Shown here in pieces: positions 44,788 to 53,114 of a stretch of 64,000 nucleotides of DNA. Origin of the DNA: Maribellus sediminis (GTDB lineage: Bacteria > Bacteroidota > Bacteroidia > Bacteroidales > Prolixibacteraceae); contig NZ_WXUB01000003.1 of NCBI RefSeq assembly GCF_011799805.1, positions 496,001-560,000 on the forward strand, read 5' to 3'. Both the position numbers and the translations under genes were made by a program. The notes under the pieces are model-generated. The model searched no databases, had not been told where the DNA came from, and saw nothing but the letters and a program-made list of their open reading frames with translations. Position 1 is the first letter of the stretch; each line of letters begins with the position of its first letter.

Positions 44788-45213
44788 TTAAATATCCACC
44801 TGGCTTACATCTATACCTGCTCGTTTTAGCAGGTTAATCCCGTCTTCAATGCGGTAATTCTCTGTGAAAATAACGCGTTTAATTCCGGCCTGGATGATGA
44901 GCTTCGAACACTCCATACACGGCGACGAGGTAACATACAATGTAGCTCCATCGCTACTGTTACCCGATTTAGCCACCTTGGTAATGGCGTTTGCTTCGGC
45001 ATGCAAAACATAAGGTTTGGTCACATTATTCTCGTCCTCGCAAACATTTTCAAAACCCGAAGGAGTGCCATTGTAACCATCCGAAATGATCATTTTATCC
45101 TTTACGATCAAGGCTCCAACCTGTCGGCGTTTACAATAAGAATTCTGTGCCCAGATATCAGCCATTTTCAAATAGCGCTGATCGAGTAAGAGTTGTTTTT
45201 CATCCATTGCCAT
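44788..45213 (-). CDS. dCMP deaminase family protein
   Basis: 141 residues. Zinc-dependent cytidine/deoxycytidylate deaminase fold with HAEANAITKVAKSG (His ligand, catalytic Glu) and SSPCMECSKLII (two Cys ligands). CKRRQVGALIVKDKMIISDG and YNGTPSGFENVCED are typical of the dCMP deaminase/ComEB group. It converts dCMP to dUMP for dTTP synthesis. It is first in a unit with the S41 peptidase. The MAMDEKQ start has two Met options; the difference is two residues. Confidence 0.93.
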   Translation of the reverse strand: MAMDEKQLLLDQRYLKMADIWAQNSYCKRRQVGALIVKDKMIISDGYNGTPSGFENVCEDENNVTKPYVLHAEANAITKVAKSGNSSDGATLYVTSSPCMECSKLIIQAGIKRVIFTENYRIEDGINLLKRAGIDVSQVDI

Positions 45214-45370
45214 GTATTGCGTTGTTTTTAATAGGTATCCTGTTTCTAAACGGATTACAAAATTAGCATTGATTTTTAATTATCGTACCTATAATAACGC
45301 ACTGAGCCGGTCAGTGTTTGATTTTATAGTTTTTTAATGTTTTCATTCGCGTCGGATAAAATTCCATTGT

Positions 45371-45423
45371 GGGCTAAAGCCCCTGAAATACCCGGCTTTC
45401 ATTAACTCCAGGCTTAAGCCTGG
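45371..45423. repeat. REP-like palindrome pair (GGGCTAAAGCCC type)
   Basis: GGGCTAAAGCCC (45371-45382) and CCAGGCTTAAGCCTGG (45408-45423) are two palindromes 25 bp apart. The same arrangement recurs at 60672-60727. They lie in the 540-bp gap 45214-45753, in which no gene was recognised; the open frame at 45528-45743 has no family resemblance and I do not call it. Confidence 0.7.
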
Positions 45424-45703
45424 GGATATTCAATTCGCTACCTGGACTTTAGTTCTGTTGCAGGTGGATTACCTGTAATTGAATTTTCATTTCATGTATT
45501 GTCGAGATTTGAACAACGCAGTATTCGTTGGCTTTTAGTAAAATGAAATGCAGGATATGTACAACACCCCTGTATGGGTTGGATAATAGGATTTTTGGCA
45601 GGGTTATTCGCTATCGAACTCTTACAGAGTTCCATTTGGGAGTGATATCGATTGAGTTACTACAATCGAATCCGTACCGGATTTACCAACAAATTTCGCC
45701 AAA

Positions 45704-45727
45704 CAAAAAACGCCGCAAAACGCGGCG
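45704..45727 (-). terminator. rho-independent terminator of the SPOR-domain gene
   Basis: On the minus strand CGCCGC-gtttt-GCGGCG is followed by a run of six or seven T. It lies 27 bp after the stop codon of the SPOR-domain lipoprotein gene. Confidence 0.85.
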
Positions 45728-45753
45728 CCAAAAATTCAAGTAATTCGTTAGAA

Positions 45754-46236
45754 TTATTCCTTAATTAATAGCCAAACATCGGAATATTTTTCAAAAGCCT
45801 GTCTGATCTGTGCGACCCTGCTACGAGCTTCTGTTTCGTTCTTGTAAGAGTTTACACAAACGCGGTAATAACCCGTTTCACTGTGCAGAATGATGGGTGT
45901 AAAACCTTCATTCAGTAAAGTAGTGCGGTAATTCTTTGCGTTTTCCAACTGGCTGAAAGAACCAAGTATTACAAAATAAGTGTTTCCTTCGTTTTTTACT
46001 TTATCCTGCTGATCGGTAAACGAAACCTGTTCTTTACGAATGGCAATCGGTTTCTCGTCAACAACCGGTGGGGCAGGTTTTTCAACCGCAGTTGTTGTTT
46101 CAGAACCGGGCACTGTAAAAACTTTAGTTGGAGCTGTATTGTCGGTCGTGTATTCCGACTGAGCAGGTTGCTTAATGGTTTTACACGCTGAAAATACCAA
46201 AATAAAGGCTGCGAATAAAAGTGTTATCCTTTTCAT
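45754..46236 (-). CDS. SPOR-domain lipoprotein
   Basis: 160 residues from ATG 46236, preceded by AAAAGAG. The ORF is open to 46320, but the signal (LLFAAFILVFSAC, lipobox) starts only after this Met. A linker rich in Thr, Pro and Lys covers about 30-75. The SPOR domain is at the C-terminus (about 85-155: TYFVILGSFSQLENAKNYRT, GYYRVCVNSYKNETEARSRV). SPOR domains bind denuded peptidoglycan, usually at the division site. It stands alone with its own terminator. Confidence 0.88.
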   Translation of the reverse strand: MKRITLLFAAFILVFSACKTIKQPAQSEYTTDNTAPTKVFTVPGSETTTAVEKPAPPVVDEKPIAIRKEQVSFTDQQDKVKNEGNTYFVILGSFSQLENAKNYRTTLLNEGFTPIILHSETGYYRVCVNSYKNETEARSRVAQIRQAFEKYSDVWLLIKE

Positions 46237-46367
46237 CTCTTTTAATTTTCTATCATTGAACTCAGCGAATATACGCAGAAAGCCTGCGCACTGCTTTCGA
46301 AAAGAACGCAAGTTTTGCACATGATGTTGTTTGCAACTCGAAATTTATCGACAGCCCATTATCACGC

Positions 46368-46643
46368 TTAGCACCTCGCTTTGGCTCCACCTCCGCCAAA
46401 AAATAGCATAACTCCCAACAAGTAGCCAAAATTGTACCAACCACCTGCATTCGGGAAGGCGTAGATCTCGTAATCTGTGAACAAACTGGCAATAAAACTG
46501 AACAATAAAATAAATCCGTGAAGTAGCCCTTTTAAGAATCCGGGTGGATTTCCAATGTTTTCGAACGACTGTGTGGCGCAGCCTGTAAAAACCAGGGCAG
46601 CCAGTACTAGAACAATTAAAAGTGGTAATCTTTTTCGCATCAT
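46368..46643 (-). CDS. small membrane lipoprotein
   Basis: 91 residues. Lipobox LAALVFTGC. After the Cys there are two hydrophobic segments (LKGLLHGFILLFSFIASLF and YNFGYLLGVMLFFGGG) and a short basic tail (AKARC). It resembles small conserved Bacteroidota lipoproteins seen with no assigned function. It is upstream of the SPOR gene on the same strand, with a gap of about 130 bp. Start: MMRKR at 46643; a one-residue-shorter start is equally possible. Confidence 0.7.
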   Translation of the reverse strand: MMRKRLPLLIVLVLAALVFTGCATQSFENIGNPPGFLKGLLHGFILLFSFIASLFTDYEIYAFPNAGGWYNFGYLLGVMLFFGGGGAKARC

Positions 46644-46762
46644 TCTTTTTCGAAGTAAGTTAATACCTTATAACTAAATGGACAAAATAAGAGTAGCAAA
46701 TAAATATTAAAGATATTTGGAGCCTGCTAAACACAAAATAAAGTTTCAAATCACGAACAATT

Positions 46763-46922
46763 CCCCTCCTTCCTGAGGAGGGGTGTCAGCGACACGAAAT
46801 TTGGTTTTAAAATTGAATCCTGATTTCGCTGACGGGGTGGCGCTTTCTCTATTACAACTCTTCAACCACCTCGACTTTCTGCTCCTTCCTCACAAAAACC
46901 CACTCCTCCTGTCAAGGAGGAG
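46763..46922. repeat. dispersed-repeat-like element with CTCC/GGAG inverted repeats
   Basis: CCCCTCC (46763-46769) pairs with GGAGGGG (46777-46783), followed by GTGTC-agc-GACAC (46783-46795), a GCTGACGGGGTGG segment (46829-46841) and a closing CTCCTCCTgtcAAGGAGGAG (46903-46922). There is no gene between 46644 and 46968. Repeats with CCTCC.GGAGG ends and a GCGACACG / GCTGACGGGGTGG centre are common in Bacteroidota intergenic DNA, from general knowledge. Function unknown. Confidence 0.55.
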
Positions 46923-46968
46923 AACGTTAGTTCCATTATCATTTTTGAACTACAAGTCTTTATTTTGT

Positions 46969-47793
46969 TTATTCACGGATAAGGCCTTTCAAAAAAGCGA
47001 TAAAGCCTGGAATATTCAATCGTTCGTTAAGCATTACGAAATGCGGATTGAGTAAATCTTTGCGATTGTACCGAAGGGTTTCAAAAGTATCGTGCCGTAG
47101 GACTGCCCCGCCAAACTCTTCCACCATCAATTGTCCGGGAGCGGTATCCCACTCCGAGCAAGGACCGGCTTTCAGGTACATATCAGCATTGCCTTTCACC
47201 ATCTGAACCTGTTTTTTTGAGCTCCCGCAGTGCAGAATCTCAACCGCATAATGGCGTTTCATTTTTTCGATCAACTCCGCCTCTCGTGGCTTGAAAAACG
47301 AACGGCTGGCTGCAATTCGAATAACATCTCTTTTTACTTCCGGCTTTTTAAGTGGCTTTATTTTTCCTTGGCTGAACTCAACAATTCCCTCGCCTTTTTT
47401 ACAAAACCAACCGGTTTCGGTAAGCGGTTGAAAAATCCAACCCATTACCGGAGAGGTACCTTCAATAAGTGCCAGATTGATACAAAACTCACCATTTTGC
47501 TTTATAAATTCTTTTGTTCCATCCAGCGGATCGACGAGAAAATACTTTTTCCATTTGCTGCGAACTTCATAGTCCGGAATGGAAGTCTCCTCATCCAAAA
47601 CAGGAACCTCAGGAAACAAGCTATTCAGTCCCCGGTTGATGATCCGGCTCGACGCCTTATCAGCACGGGTTACCGGCGAATTATCCTTTTTCAGCTCAGC
47701 GTCGAAATTGTCGCTGTTATACACCTCAACAATTGCATTCCCGGCTGCGGCAAGTAAATTGAATATTTCCTCCTGTTTGCTTCTTTCCATCAT
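46969..47793 (-). CDS. cysQ: 3'(2'),5'-bisphosphate nucleotidase CysQ
   Basis: 274 residues from ATG 47793; a TTG one codon earlier is open but needless. It removes a phosphate from PAP, the by-product of sulfate activation. Inositol-monophosphatase fold with the metal-binding motifs VLDEETSIPD, VDPLDGTKEFIKQNGEF and CSEWDTAPGQLMVEEFGG. Length and motifs are complete. It stands alone; no sulfate assimilation genes are near. The 300-bp region upstream (47797-48095) shows no gene or clear motif. Confidence 0.9.
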   Translation of the reverse strand: MMERSKQEEIFNLLAAAGNAIVEVYNSDNFDAELKKDNSPVTRADKASSRIINRGLNSLFPEVPVLDEETSIPDYEVRSKWKKYFLVDPLDGTKEFIKQNGEFCINLALIEGTSPVMGWIFQPLTETGWFCKKGEGIVEFSQGKIKPLKKPEVKRDVIRIAASRSFFKPREAELIEKMKRHYAVEILHCGSSKKQVQMVKGNADMYLKAGPCSEWDTAPGQLMVEEFGGAVLRHDTFETLRYNRKDLLNPHFVMLNERLNIPGFIAFLKGLIRE

Positions 47794-48095
47794 CAAAAGT
47801 TGACTCTTGTAAATTTACCTCGAAATGTTGTGGAAAACGATTTTCCGACTTCGGACGGTGATGATTTAAATGTTTTTTTACACTGTGCGTCCAAAAGAAT
47901 AACGGTACAACATCAACCAATTTTAGTTGGAGAAATAAGACAACCACTCACTATTGATACATTTCTTTGTTGTTGATTCCTGAGAAGATGGGGCAGCGTG
48001 AATGAGCGACAAACAAACGCCTTTAATATTGAAATTTTGAGCCTGGAAATAAAAACACTTAATCAGATTAATATTCGAGGAGCTATGAATCCGAA

Positions 48096-48821
48096 TCAAT
48101 GAAATACCTCGCGCAATACATTCAGCGATTTTACTTCACCTAAATTCTCGAAATGAAGTTGGTAATAATCAACCAGCGTTTGCAAGAGCGAATCGCGCAT
48201 ACTTCTCGACACTTTGAATGCCTCTAACTCACTAATTTTAAAGACTGATAGTTCTACTAAATATTTAGTAACATCTTTGTTGGCGAACAAGGGATGCGAC
48301 GGTTCGAAAGGCACTATTGCTCCTTTTTTCATATCGAACCACGACTCGAAACCTACCTTTTGCGTATCGGGCAAAAAGCCAAAATATTCAGTTAAACGAA
48401 ACAAAAAATACAGGTGAAAATTCTGCCAGCCTTCTTCCATCAGATCGAAATACAGCAAGGCGCTTTTAATAAATTCATACAGCTCCGGATAACTCTCCTG
48501 TTCGTGGATGGTTTTGTAAAGCATCTCGGCCAGAAAAATGGCCTGAGTTGATTTAGCAATATCGAAAGGAATGTTCTGATAGGCGTTCAGGCTTTTAAAT
48601 TCCTTTATCCGCTGAATCTCGCGGCTTTGTTTCTGATACACTTCCAAATCGAGCAAATACAAGGGCTGAAGTAAACCGGCTTTGTTTTTGGCTTTTCGGC
48701 TGCGCGAAGCATTAACAATGAAACTCTGCCGTCCGAATTCCTTTGTAAAAATAGTGGCAATAACACTGCTTTCGCCGTATTTAATGTGATGCAGAACTAT
48801 ACCTTCGGTTGCAGCGAGCAT
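48096..48821 (-). CDS. recO: DNA repair protein RecO
   Basis: 241 residues. N-terminal OB-fold (ATEGIVLHHIKYGESSVIAT, FGRQSFIVNASR) and a helical C-terminal domain (FLAEMLYKTIHEQESYPELY, YFGFLPDTQ). The zinc-binding cysteines of some RecO proteins are absent, as is usual in Bacteroidota. RecO works with RecR to load RecA on single-stranded DNA. It is a single gene; the intergenic region 48822-48998 has AT-rich direct repeats of the kind AGTTTAAAGT. Confidence 0.85.
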   Translation of the reverse strand: MLAATEGIVLHHIKYGESSVIATIFTKEFGRQSFIVNASRSRKAKNKAGLLQPLYLLDLEVYQKQSREIQRIKEFKSLNAYQNIPFDIAKSTQAIFLAEMLYKTIHEQESYPELYEFIKSALLYFDLMEEGWQNFHLYFLFRLTEYFGFLPDTQKVGFESWFDMKKGAIVPFEPSHPLFANKDVTKYLVELSVFKISELEAFKVSRSMRDSLLQTLVDYYQLHFENLGEVKSLNVLREVFH

Positions 48822-48998
48822 ACTTTAGTTTAGAGTTTAAAGTTCAGAGTTTAAAGTAGGCAAAAACAGTAGGCAATTGGCAACGGAGTTCATTATTCGT
48901 ATAATTTTTATTTACGCATTAGAGCATTTCTGCATTCAGGCATTCTCCGAATCAATCCTTCAATCCCTCATTGCCTCAGTCCCTCATTCCTTCAGTCC

Positions 48999-51329
48999 TT
49001 AATGGATAAACAAAAGCTTTGCAATCTTAGTCTCTTCACCACGTTTATCGTTACAGAACACCAGGTACACACCGGTTTTCACGCGGTTTCCGTTTAAGTT
49101 TCTTCCGTCCCAAACAGCCTGTCCGCCTAGCGAAGTAGTTTTGTATACGAGATTTCCGGCGATATCGGTAATCTTTAAGTCGGTTTCAGAGATCAATCCG
49201 GTAATGGTCACCGGTCCTTCGTAGGTTTCGCGCACCGGATTCGGATACACATAAACACCGCTGTAATCGTCCTTCCCTCCAATAGCATCACCCTGATATG
49301 AGATTAATCCTTTGTCGGTGCCAAAATATACCTCACCGCTTTCCTCGTCAATTGCAATCGCTTTGATTGTGTTTGATAACAAGGGACTGTTTTCTGCTGT
49401 AAAATGCAGCACTTCTGCCTCACCTGACTCTGACACGAGGTAGACTCCCGAGCTACTCGTTCCGAGCCATTTTCGGTTGGCCCCGTCAACGGCTATTGCG
49501 GTAACAGTTTCTGTCGAAAGCAGCGGATGATAAATACCGTCATTCAGGTCGAGACCGGGCTGTGTGGCATAAAAATTCTCAGTATCCCAAATTCGTGAAG
49601 GATTACTGTAAACAGCCACGCCTTGTGAAGTTCCAATCCATATTACACCCTCTTTATCTTCAGCAATCGAATAAACATCGCTCATTCTTGTGAAATATTC
49701 GTCGCTCCCGTTACTAAAATAAGTCGTTACCAGAAGTCGTTTTTTTGTACTCCCGGTCGCATCTACAACATAGGCATCATTACCCCGGGGCACCAGCACC
49801 CATTTATCGTTATTTTTGTTTACCAACAACTTACCAAGCGGCTTACCCAATACCTGAGGCATTGAAAACGATGCCCAATCGCCGGATGGACTTAAGGCAT
49901 GCAGATTATTTCCTGAGACTGCAAAGTTACTGATCCAAAGGTTTCCATTCGAATCAAAATCAAGCCCTCCAATTCTAACGTATGGTGCATTTGGCTGATC
50001 AGGCAAAGCAGTTTGTAACGGACTATTCAGGTTGGTATACCTGTTAATCAGTTCATCGTTTCTAAATTCAAGTAGTCCGCCACCCCAGCTACCTGCATAA
50101 AAATGTGAATCGTCGGACGGATCGATTGCAATACATACAATATCATGGAATCCGGTTAATTGCGGTATTTCAGTTTTTGTTAAATTGGTCCAGCCTTCCG
50201 TTGAAACCCGTTTGATATAAGGCGCAGTAAAACTGTTATTCCAGGCATCGTTTCTTCCTCCGGGAGCTACAAACAAAGTTGAGCTGCCAATTGCCAGATC
50301 AAAAGTCTCATTATCAATCGGTCCGTTCGGAAAGATGGATTCAAACGAGTTTCCGTCATAGCGAATAAGAGCATTATTTCTGTCTGCTATCCATATCTGA
50401 CCAATATCATCAACCAAAGCACTTTGTGAATAGATATAAGTAATTTGCGAACCATCCAGTTCGTAGCGATTAATTTTACCAAGCATTGTGTGGTTGTTCT
50501 CGAACAAAGCTATTTCATGATCGGCGGTCATGGTAAGGAAATTTCCATTCGACTCCATTTCGATGACATTGCTCAACCCTGCAAAATAGGACGACCAGGT
50601 TTCGTTATTTAGCATATAAGCCAAATCGTTCGCTGATGAACCGTTGGAATAATTGGCGATCAGGACTCCCTGGTGTACCACCAACTGCGAAAAACGCTCT
50701 CCTGAATGCGGAATACTTTCATCTTTTATCCAGCTTGCATAGTCCAGCAAATTCGCTCCACTTTCGGGAGCCCATAAAATGCCTTCTTCGGTAGCTGCAT
50801 AAATGCGGTTGTTGTAAAAGTCAACATCGTAAACAGCCAGTGGCAAACCATCGTCGCCAATAATGTAAGTGTCTTTTACTTCGTTCCTGTCGAGGTTTAA
50901 TACAACAATCCCAAATCCACAGGATATAAAAGCTTCACTACCCTTAAAACTGATATTATGGATCGTTTTGTCGGCAGTCATGTTTTTCCGTTTTATGTCG
51001 GAAAGATTCTGAACATATCCGCCACGAATAATGTCGATGTTGCTGTTGGAATAGGCCAGCACCAGTAAATCATTATCACGGCTGTAAGCCATGGTTTCAA
51101 TGCCAAAGTCGGACAAATTACTGACTTTGTTCACACTGTTGTCTTCAGTATCGAAATAGAAAAGTCCGCCTTCGGTGGCACAAAAGATTTCGCTTCCCGA
51201 ATCGGCCACTTTCAAACCGTTGGAATACGAAAGATAGTCTTTCCACGAACCTGCTTCACGTTGAGCGAACGATTGAAAGACCAGTAAAAAGCTAAACAAC
51301 AGCGTGATAAAACTTCTCATAAGCTTCAT
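48999..51329 (-). CDS. porZ: PorZ-like beta-propeller protein with T9SS C-terminal domain
   Basis: 776 residues. Signal peptide (LLFSFLLVFQSFAQ). Two beta-propellers are built of repeats such as IFCATEGGLFYFDTEDN, IYAATEEGILWAPESG, GQIWIADRNNALIRYDGN and GVIWIGTSQGVAVYSNPS. The C-terminal domain is T9SS-like: VYVYPNPVRETYEGPVTITG, DIAGNLVYKTTSLGGQ, WDGRNLNG, TGVYLVFCND. In Porphyromonas, PorZ is part of the attachment complex that delivers anionic LPS to T9SS cargo. The opening (SWKDYLSYSNGLKVADSGSE) fits this family. It directly abuts the rdgB gene. Symbol is by family resemblance, not proven. Confidence 0.85.
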   Translation of the reverse strand: MKLMRSFITLLFSFLLVFQSFAQREAGSWKDYLSYSNGLKVADSGSEIFCATEGGLFYFDTEDNSVNKVSNLSDFGIETMAYSRDNDLLVLAYSNSNIDIIRGGYVQNLSDIKRKNMTADKTIHNISFKGSEAFISCGFGIVVLNLDRNEVKDTYIIGDDGLPLAVYDVDFYNNRIYAATEEGILWAPESGANLLDYASWIKDESIPHSGERFSQLVVHQGVLIANYSNGSSANDLAYMLNNETWSSYFAGLSNVIEMESNGNFLTMTADHEIALFENNHTMLGKINRYELDGSQITYIYSQSALVDDIGQIWIADRNNALIRYDGNSFESIFPNGPIDNETFDLAIGSSTLFVAPGGRNDAWNNSFTAPYIKRVSTEGWTNLTKTEIPQLTGFHDIVCIAIDPSDDSHFYAGSWGGGLLEFRNDELINRYTNLNSPLQTALPDQPNAPYVRIGGLDFDSNGNLWISNFAVSGNNLHALSPSGDWASFSMPQVLGKPLGKLLVNKNNDKWVLVPRGNDAYVVDATGSTKKRLLVTTYFSNGSDEYFTRMSDVYSIAEDKEGVIWIGTSQGVAVYSNPSRIWDTENFYATQPGLDLNDGIYHPLLSTETVTAIAVDGANRKWLGTSSSGVYLVSESGEAEVLHFTAENSPLLSNTIKAIAIDEESGEVYFGTDKGLISYQGDAIGGKDDYSGVYVYPNPVRETYEGPVTITGLISETDLKITDIAGNLVYKTTSLGGQAVWDGRNLNGNRVKTGVYLVFCNDKRGEETKIAKLLFIH

Positions 51330-51908
51330 TTAATCAATAGTTTTCAGGTACTCAACCAATTTTTGAACTGCACGTCCGCGATGGCTGATCTTGTTTTTTT
51401 CGGCCAGATCCATCTCGGCAAACGATTGTTCCTTTCCTTCCGGCAAAAAAACAGGATCGTAACCAAAACCTGAGTTTCCCCTTTTTTCTGTCAGAATCTC
51501 GCCATTCACAATGCCTTCGAAAAGTTTTTCTTCTCCATTTATTATCAGCGAGATCACAGTCCTAAAACGAGCATTCCGCTGATTTATTTTGGCCATTTTT
51601 TCCAACACTTTTTTCATATTGGCTTCGGCACTTTTCTCCTCTCCCGCATAACGCGCCGAATACACACCCGGTTCGCCATTCAATGCTTCAATTTCGAGGC
51701 CGGTATCGTCGGCAAAACAGTTGTAACCGTACTTATCAAAAATATAGAATGATTTCTGGCTGGCGTTGCCCTCGAGCGTTGGCTGTTCTTCGGGAATGTC
51801 CTCATCGCAGCCAATGTCTTTTAAACTTAACAGGCGGAATTCGTTACCCAAAATGGCCTGCAGCTCTTTTAATTTATGTTGATTGTTTGTTGCAAAAACA
51901 AGATCCAT
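51330..51908 (-). CDS. rdgB: RdgB/HAM1-family XTP/dITP diphosphatase
   Basis: 192 residues, full length. It hydrolyses non-canonical purine NTPs (ITP, XTP) to monophosphates, keeping them out of DNA. Motifs: [13 protein letters not shown] (N-terminal), [20 protein letters not shown] (substrate and metal site), [19 protein letters not shown] and [12 protein letters not shown]. It lies directly upstream of the PorZ-like gene with no gap, so they share a transcript. Confidence 0.95.
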   Translation of the reverse strand: MDLVFATNNQHKLKELQAILGNEFRLLSLKDIGCDEDIPEEQPTLEGNASQKSFYIFDKYGYNCFADDTGLEIEALNGEPGVYSARYAGEEKSAEANMKKVLEKMAKINQRNARFRTVISLIINGEEKLFEGIVNGEILTEKRGNSGFGYDPVFLPEGKEQSFAEMDLAEKNKISHRGRAVQKLVEYLKTID

Positions 51909-52031
51909 ATTTCGAATTTTGTGTAAAAATAACCAAAAGTACGGGCTTCCCGCAATTCAAGTTTATTCTTTCGTGATAGGATAAGTTTTCATTTCACGAG
52001 GCTTAACGATCCATCCTGAAAGATAAATCCA

Positions 52032-52085
52032 TTTTTCTCGCTTCGCTGCGACTGACTTTTTTCTGCAGCAAAAAAAGTCAGCAAA
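52032..52085 (+). repeat. 54-bp repeat, copy A, upstream of structured element A
   Basis: This stretch matches 57430-57482 with only one or two differences over more than 50 bases. It contains CTCGCTTCGCTGCGACTGAC and an inverted repeat CTGACTTTTTT/AAAAAAAGTCAG around CTGCAGC. It lies about 165 bp before the structured element (52250), against 20 bp in the second copy. The 735-bp gap 51909-52643 holds no supported gene; the extra stretch 52086-52249 is unique to this copy and includes another inverted repeat (CACTGAC / GTCAGTG). Confidence 0.75.
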
Positions 52086-52249
52086 AATGCCGCCGCTGAC
52101 ATGAAAATTGCTAAAATTTCGAGAACTCCGCTAAAAGAAAATAACTCCACTGACACTCGCTACTCTCGGTCAGTGTCAAACAGCTTTTCTTTTTTAACCT
52201 GCCCGACCGTGTCGTTCAGGCGGGCGCTACGTTCCCAAAATTTCTTAAC

Positions 52250-52501
52250 GCATTTTCCTGTAGGCGGAAGGAACGAGATGCATACATTAACCTTTGTCTT
52301 GAAGATTTCTTTCGAGAGTTGGCCTCTTTTTATCAATCCTTGAATCAAAATTTTAGCTTAGTGAGACCGGGAAGTTCCGAGTGTGCGAGGAAATCACCCG
52401 GCCGAACTTAGCTAAAATGAAGATGATAGGTGAAGATAAAAAGCAGCCTAGAATTTTCTGCTTCGTCTTTGTTTTATGACAAAGATGAAGGCCTCCGGCA
52501 G
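52250..52501 (+). ncRNA. candidate structured RNA, copy A
   Basis: The core 52304-52501 is exactly as long (198 nt) as the core of copy B at 57556-57753, and both fold alike. Helices in A: GATTTCT/AGAATTT (52304-52310 with 52450-52456); GGC/GCC and TTTTTATC/GATAAAAA (52327-52334 with 52435-52442); CCT/AGG; ATTTTAGCTTAG/CTTAGCTAAAAT (52350-52361 with 52407-52418); CCGGG/CCCGG; TTCC/GGAA; and a 3' hairpin CTTCGTCTTTGT/ACAAAGATGAAG (52461-52472 with 52479-52490) inside CTGC/GCAG. Several pairs differ from copy B but stay paired. G-U pairs occur only if the plus strand is the RNA. A 5' hairpin-like segment with CCTGTAGGCGGAAGGA precedes it. No family name is known to me. Confidence 0.65.
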
Positions 52502-52643
52502 GAAAATAATTAGATCTGAATGACCGGAAGTGATTTTATTCAAAACCTAAGCTCGAATTACAGAAAGCATGGTAGTTTAATACCGCATCAAGATAACAGG
52601 TAAAACAGAGTTTGCGGGGATTAAAAATAAGTGCAAAAAAAGC

Positions 52644-52946
52644 TTACTCGCAAGTACAGGTTTCCAGACAATCAACGATCTGGCTAAGAATTTCATATTT
52701 CAGGTAGTAAAACGTATTCTTACCTTCACGCTGTGAGCAGAGTACGCCCTTATCTTTCAGAATACCAAGATGATGCGAAGTAGTAGACTGTTCAATTTTG
52801 AGGTGTTCATGAATCTCTGTAACAGTCAGCTTTTTGCCACCTTCCAGATGTTTCAAAATAGCAATACGCATAGGATGAGCCATTGCTTTTAACATGTTGG
52901 CTGCAATTTCCAAACGCTCTACATTTAACTCCTTGAATTCTACCAT
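52644..52946 (-). CDS. ArsR-family metalloregulator-like repressor
   Basis: 100 residues. Winged helix with ANMLKAMAHPMRIAILKHLE, KLTVTEIHEHLKIEQSTTSH, HLGILKDKGVLCSQREGKNT and a beta wing. The C-terminus CLETCTCE is cysteine-rich and, with Cys in the wing-adjacent strand (VLCSQ), could bind a thiophilic metal. A 7-bp-arm inverted repeat overlaps its own promoter, suggesting autoregulation. No efflux or arsenate-reductase gene is next to it, so the regulated target is unknown. Confidence 0.9.
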   Translation of the reverse strand: MVEFKELNVERLEIAANMLKAMAHPMRIAILKHLEGGKKLTVTEIHEHLKIEQSTTSHHLGILKDKGVLCSQREGKNTFYYLKYEILSQIVDCLETCTCE

Positions 52947-52965
52947 TCTTCAGCTTTTAAAAATG

Positions 52966-52994
52966 CAAATATATAAATATTTGAGGACATCAAA
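52966..52994 (-). promoter_or_regulatory. promoter with overlapping operator of the ArsR gene
   Basis: On the minus strand TATATTTG (52973-52966) is a perfect -7 box, with TTTG (52994-52991) 17 bp upstream, slightly short for a -33 box. The same place holds the inverted repeat CAAATAT-ataa-ATATTTG (52966-52983), covering the -7 box, as expected for an ArsR/SmtB-type repressor site. Confidence 0.6.
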
Positions 52995-53114
52995 TTAAAC
53001 AAGCTCTCAAACATTTTAATCCCTGCTACTGTTAAAGATTTTTTATGAAATGGCTTTTTTTAGCCGAAAATGTTTTATGTTCGCTCAGTCAAGAAGAAAG
53101 GAGTATTCCGGTAA

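Noticed and set aside
45528-45743. 71-codon ORF in the gap after the dCMP deaminase gene
   Set aside because: No recognisable family, it runs into the terminator of the SPOR gene on the other strand, and it lies next to REP-like palindromes.
46741-46968. Small ORF over the CTCC/GGAG repeat
   Set aside because: It is generated by the repeat and has no family resemblance.
52101-52348. Overlapping plus- and minus-strand ORFs in the region of element A
   Set aside because: No family resemblance and no counterpart in copy B; they fall within the repeat/structured-RNA region.
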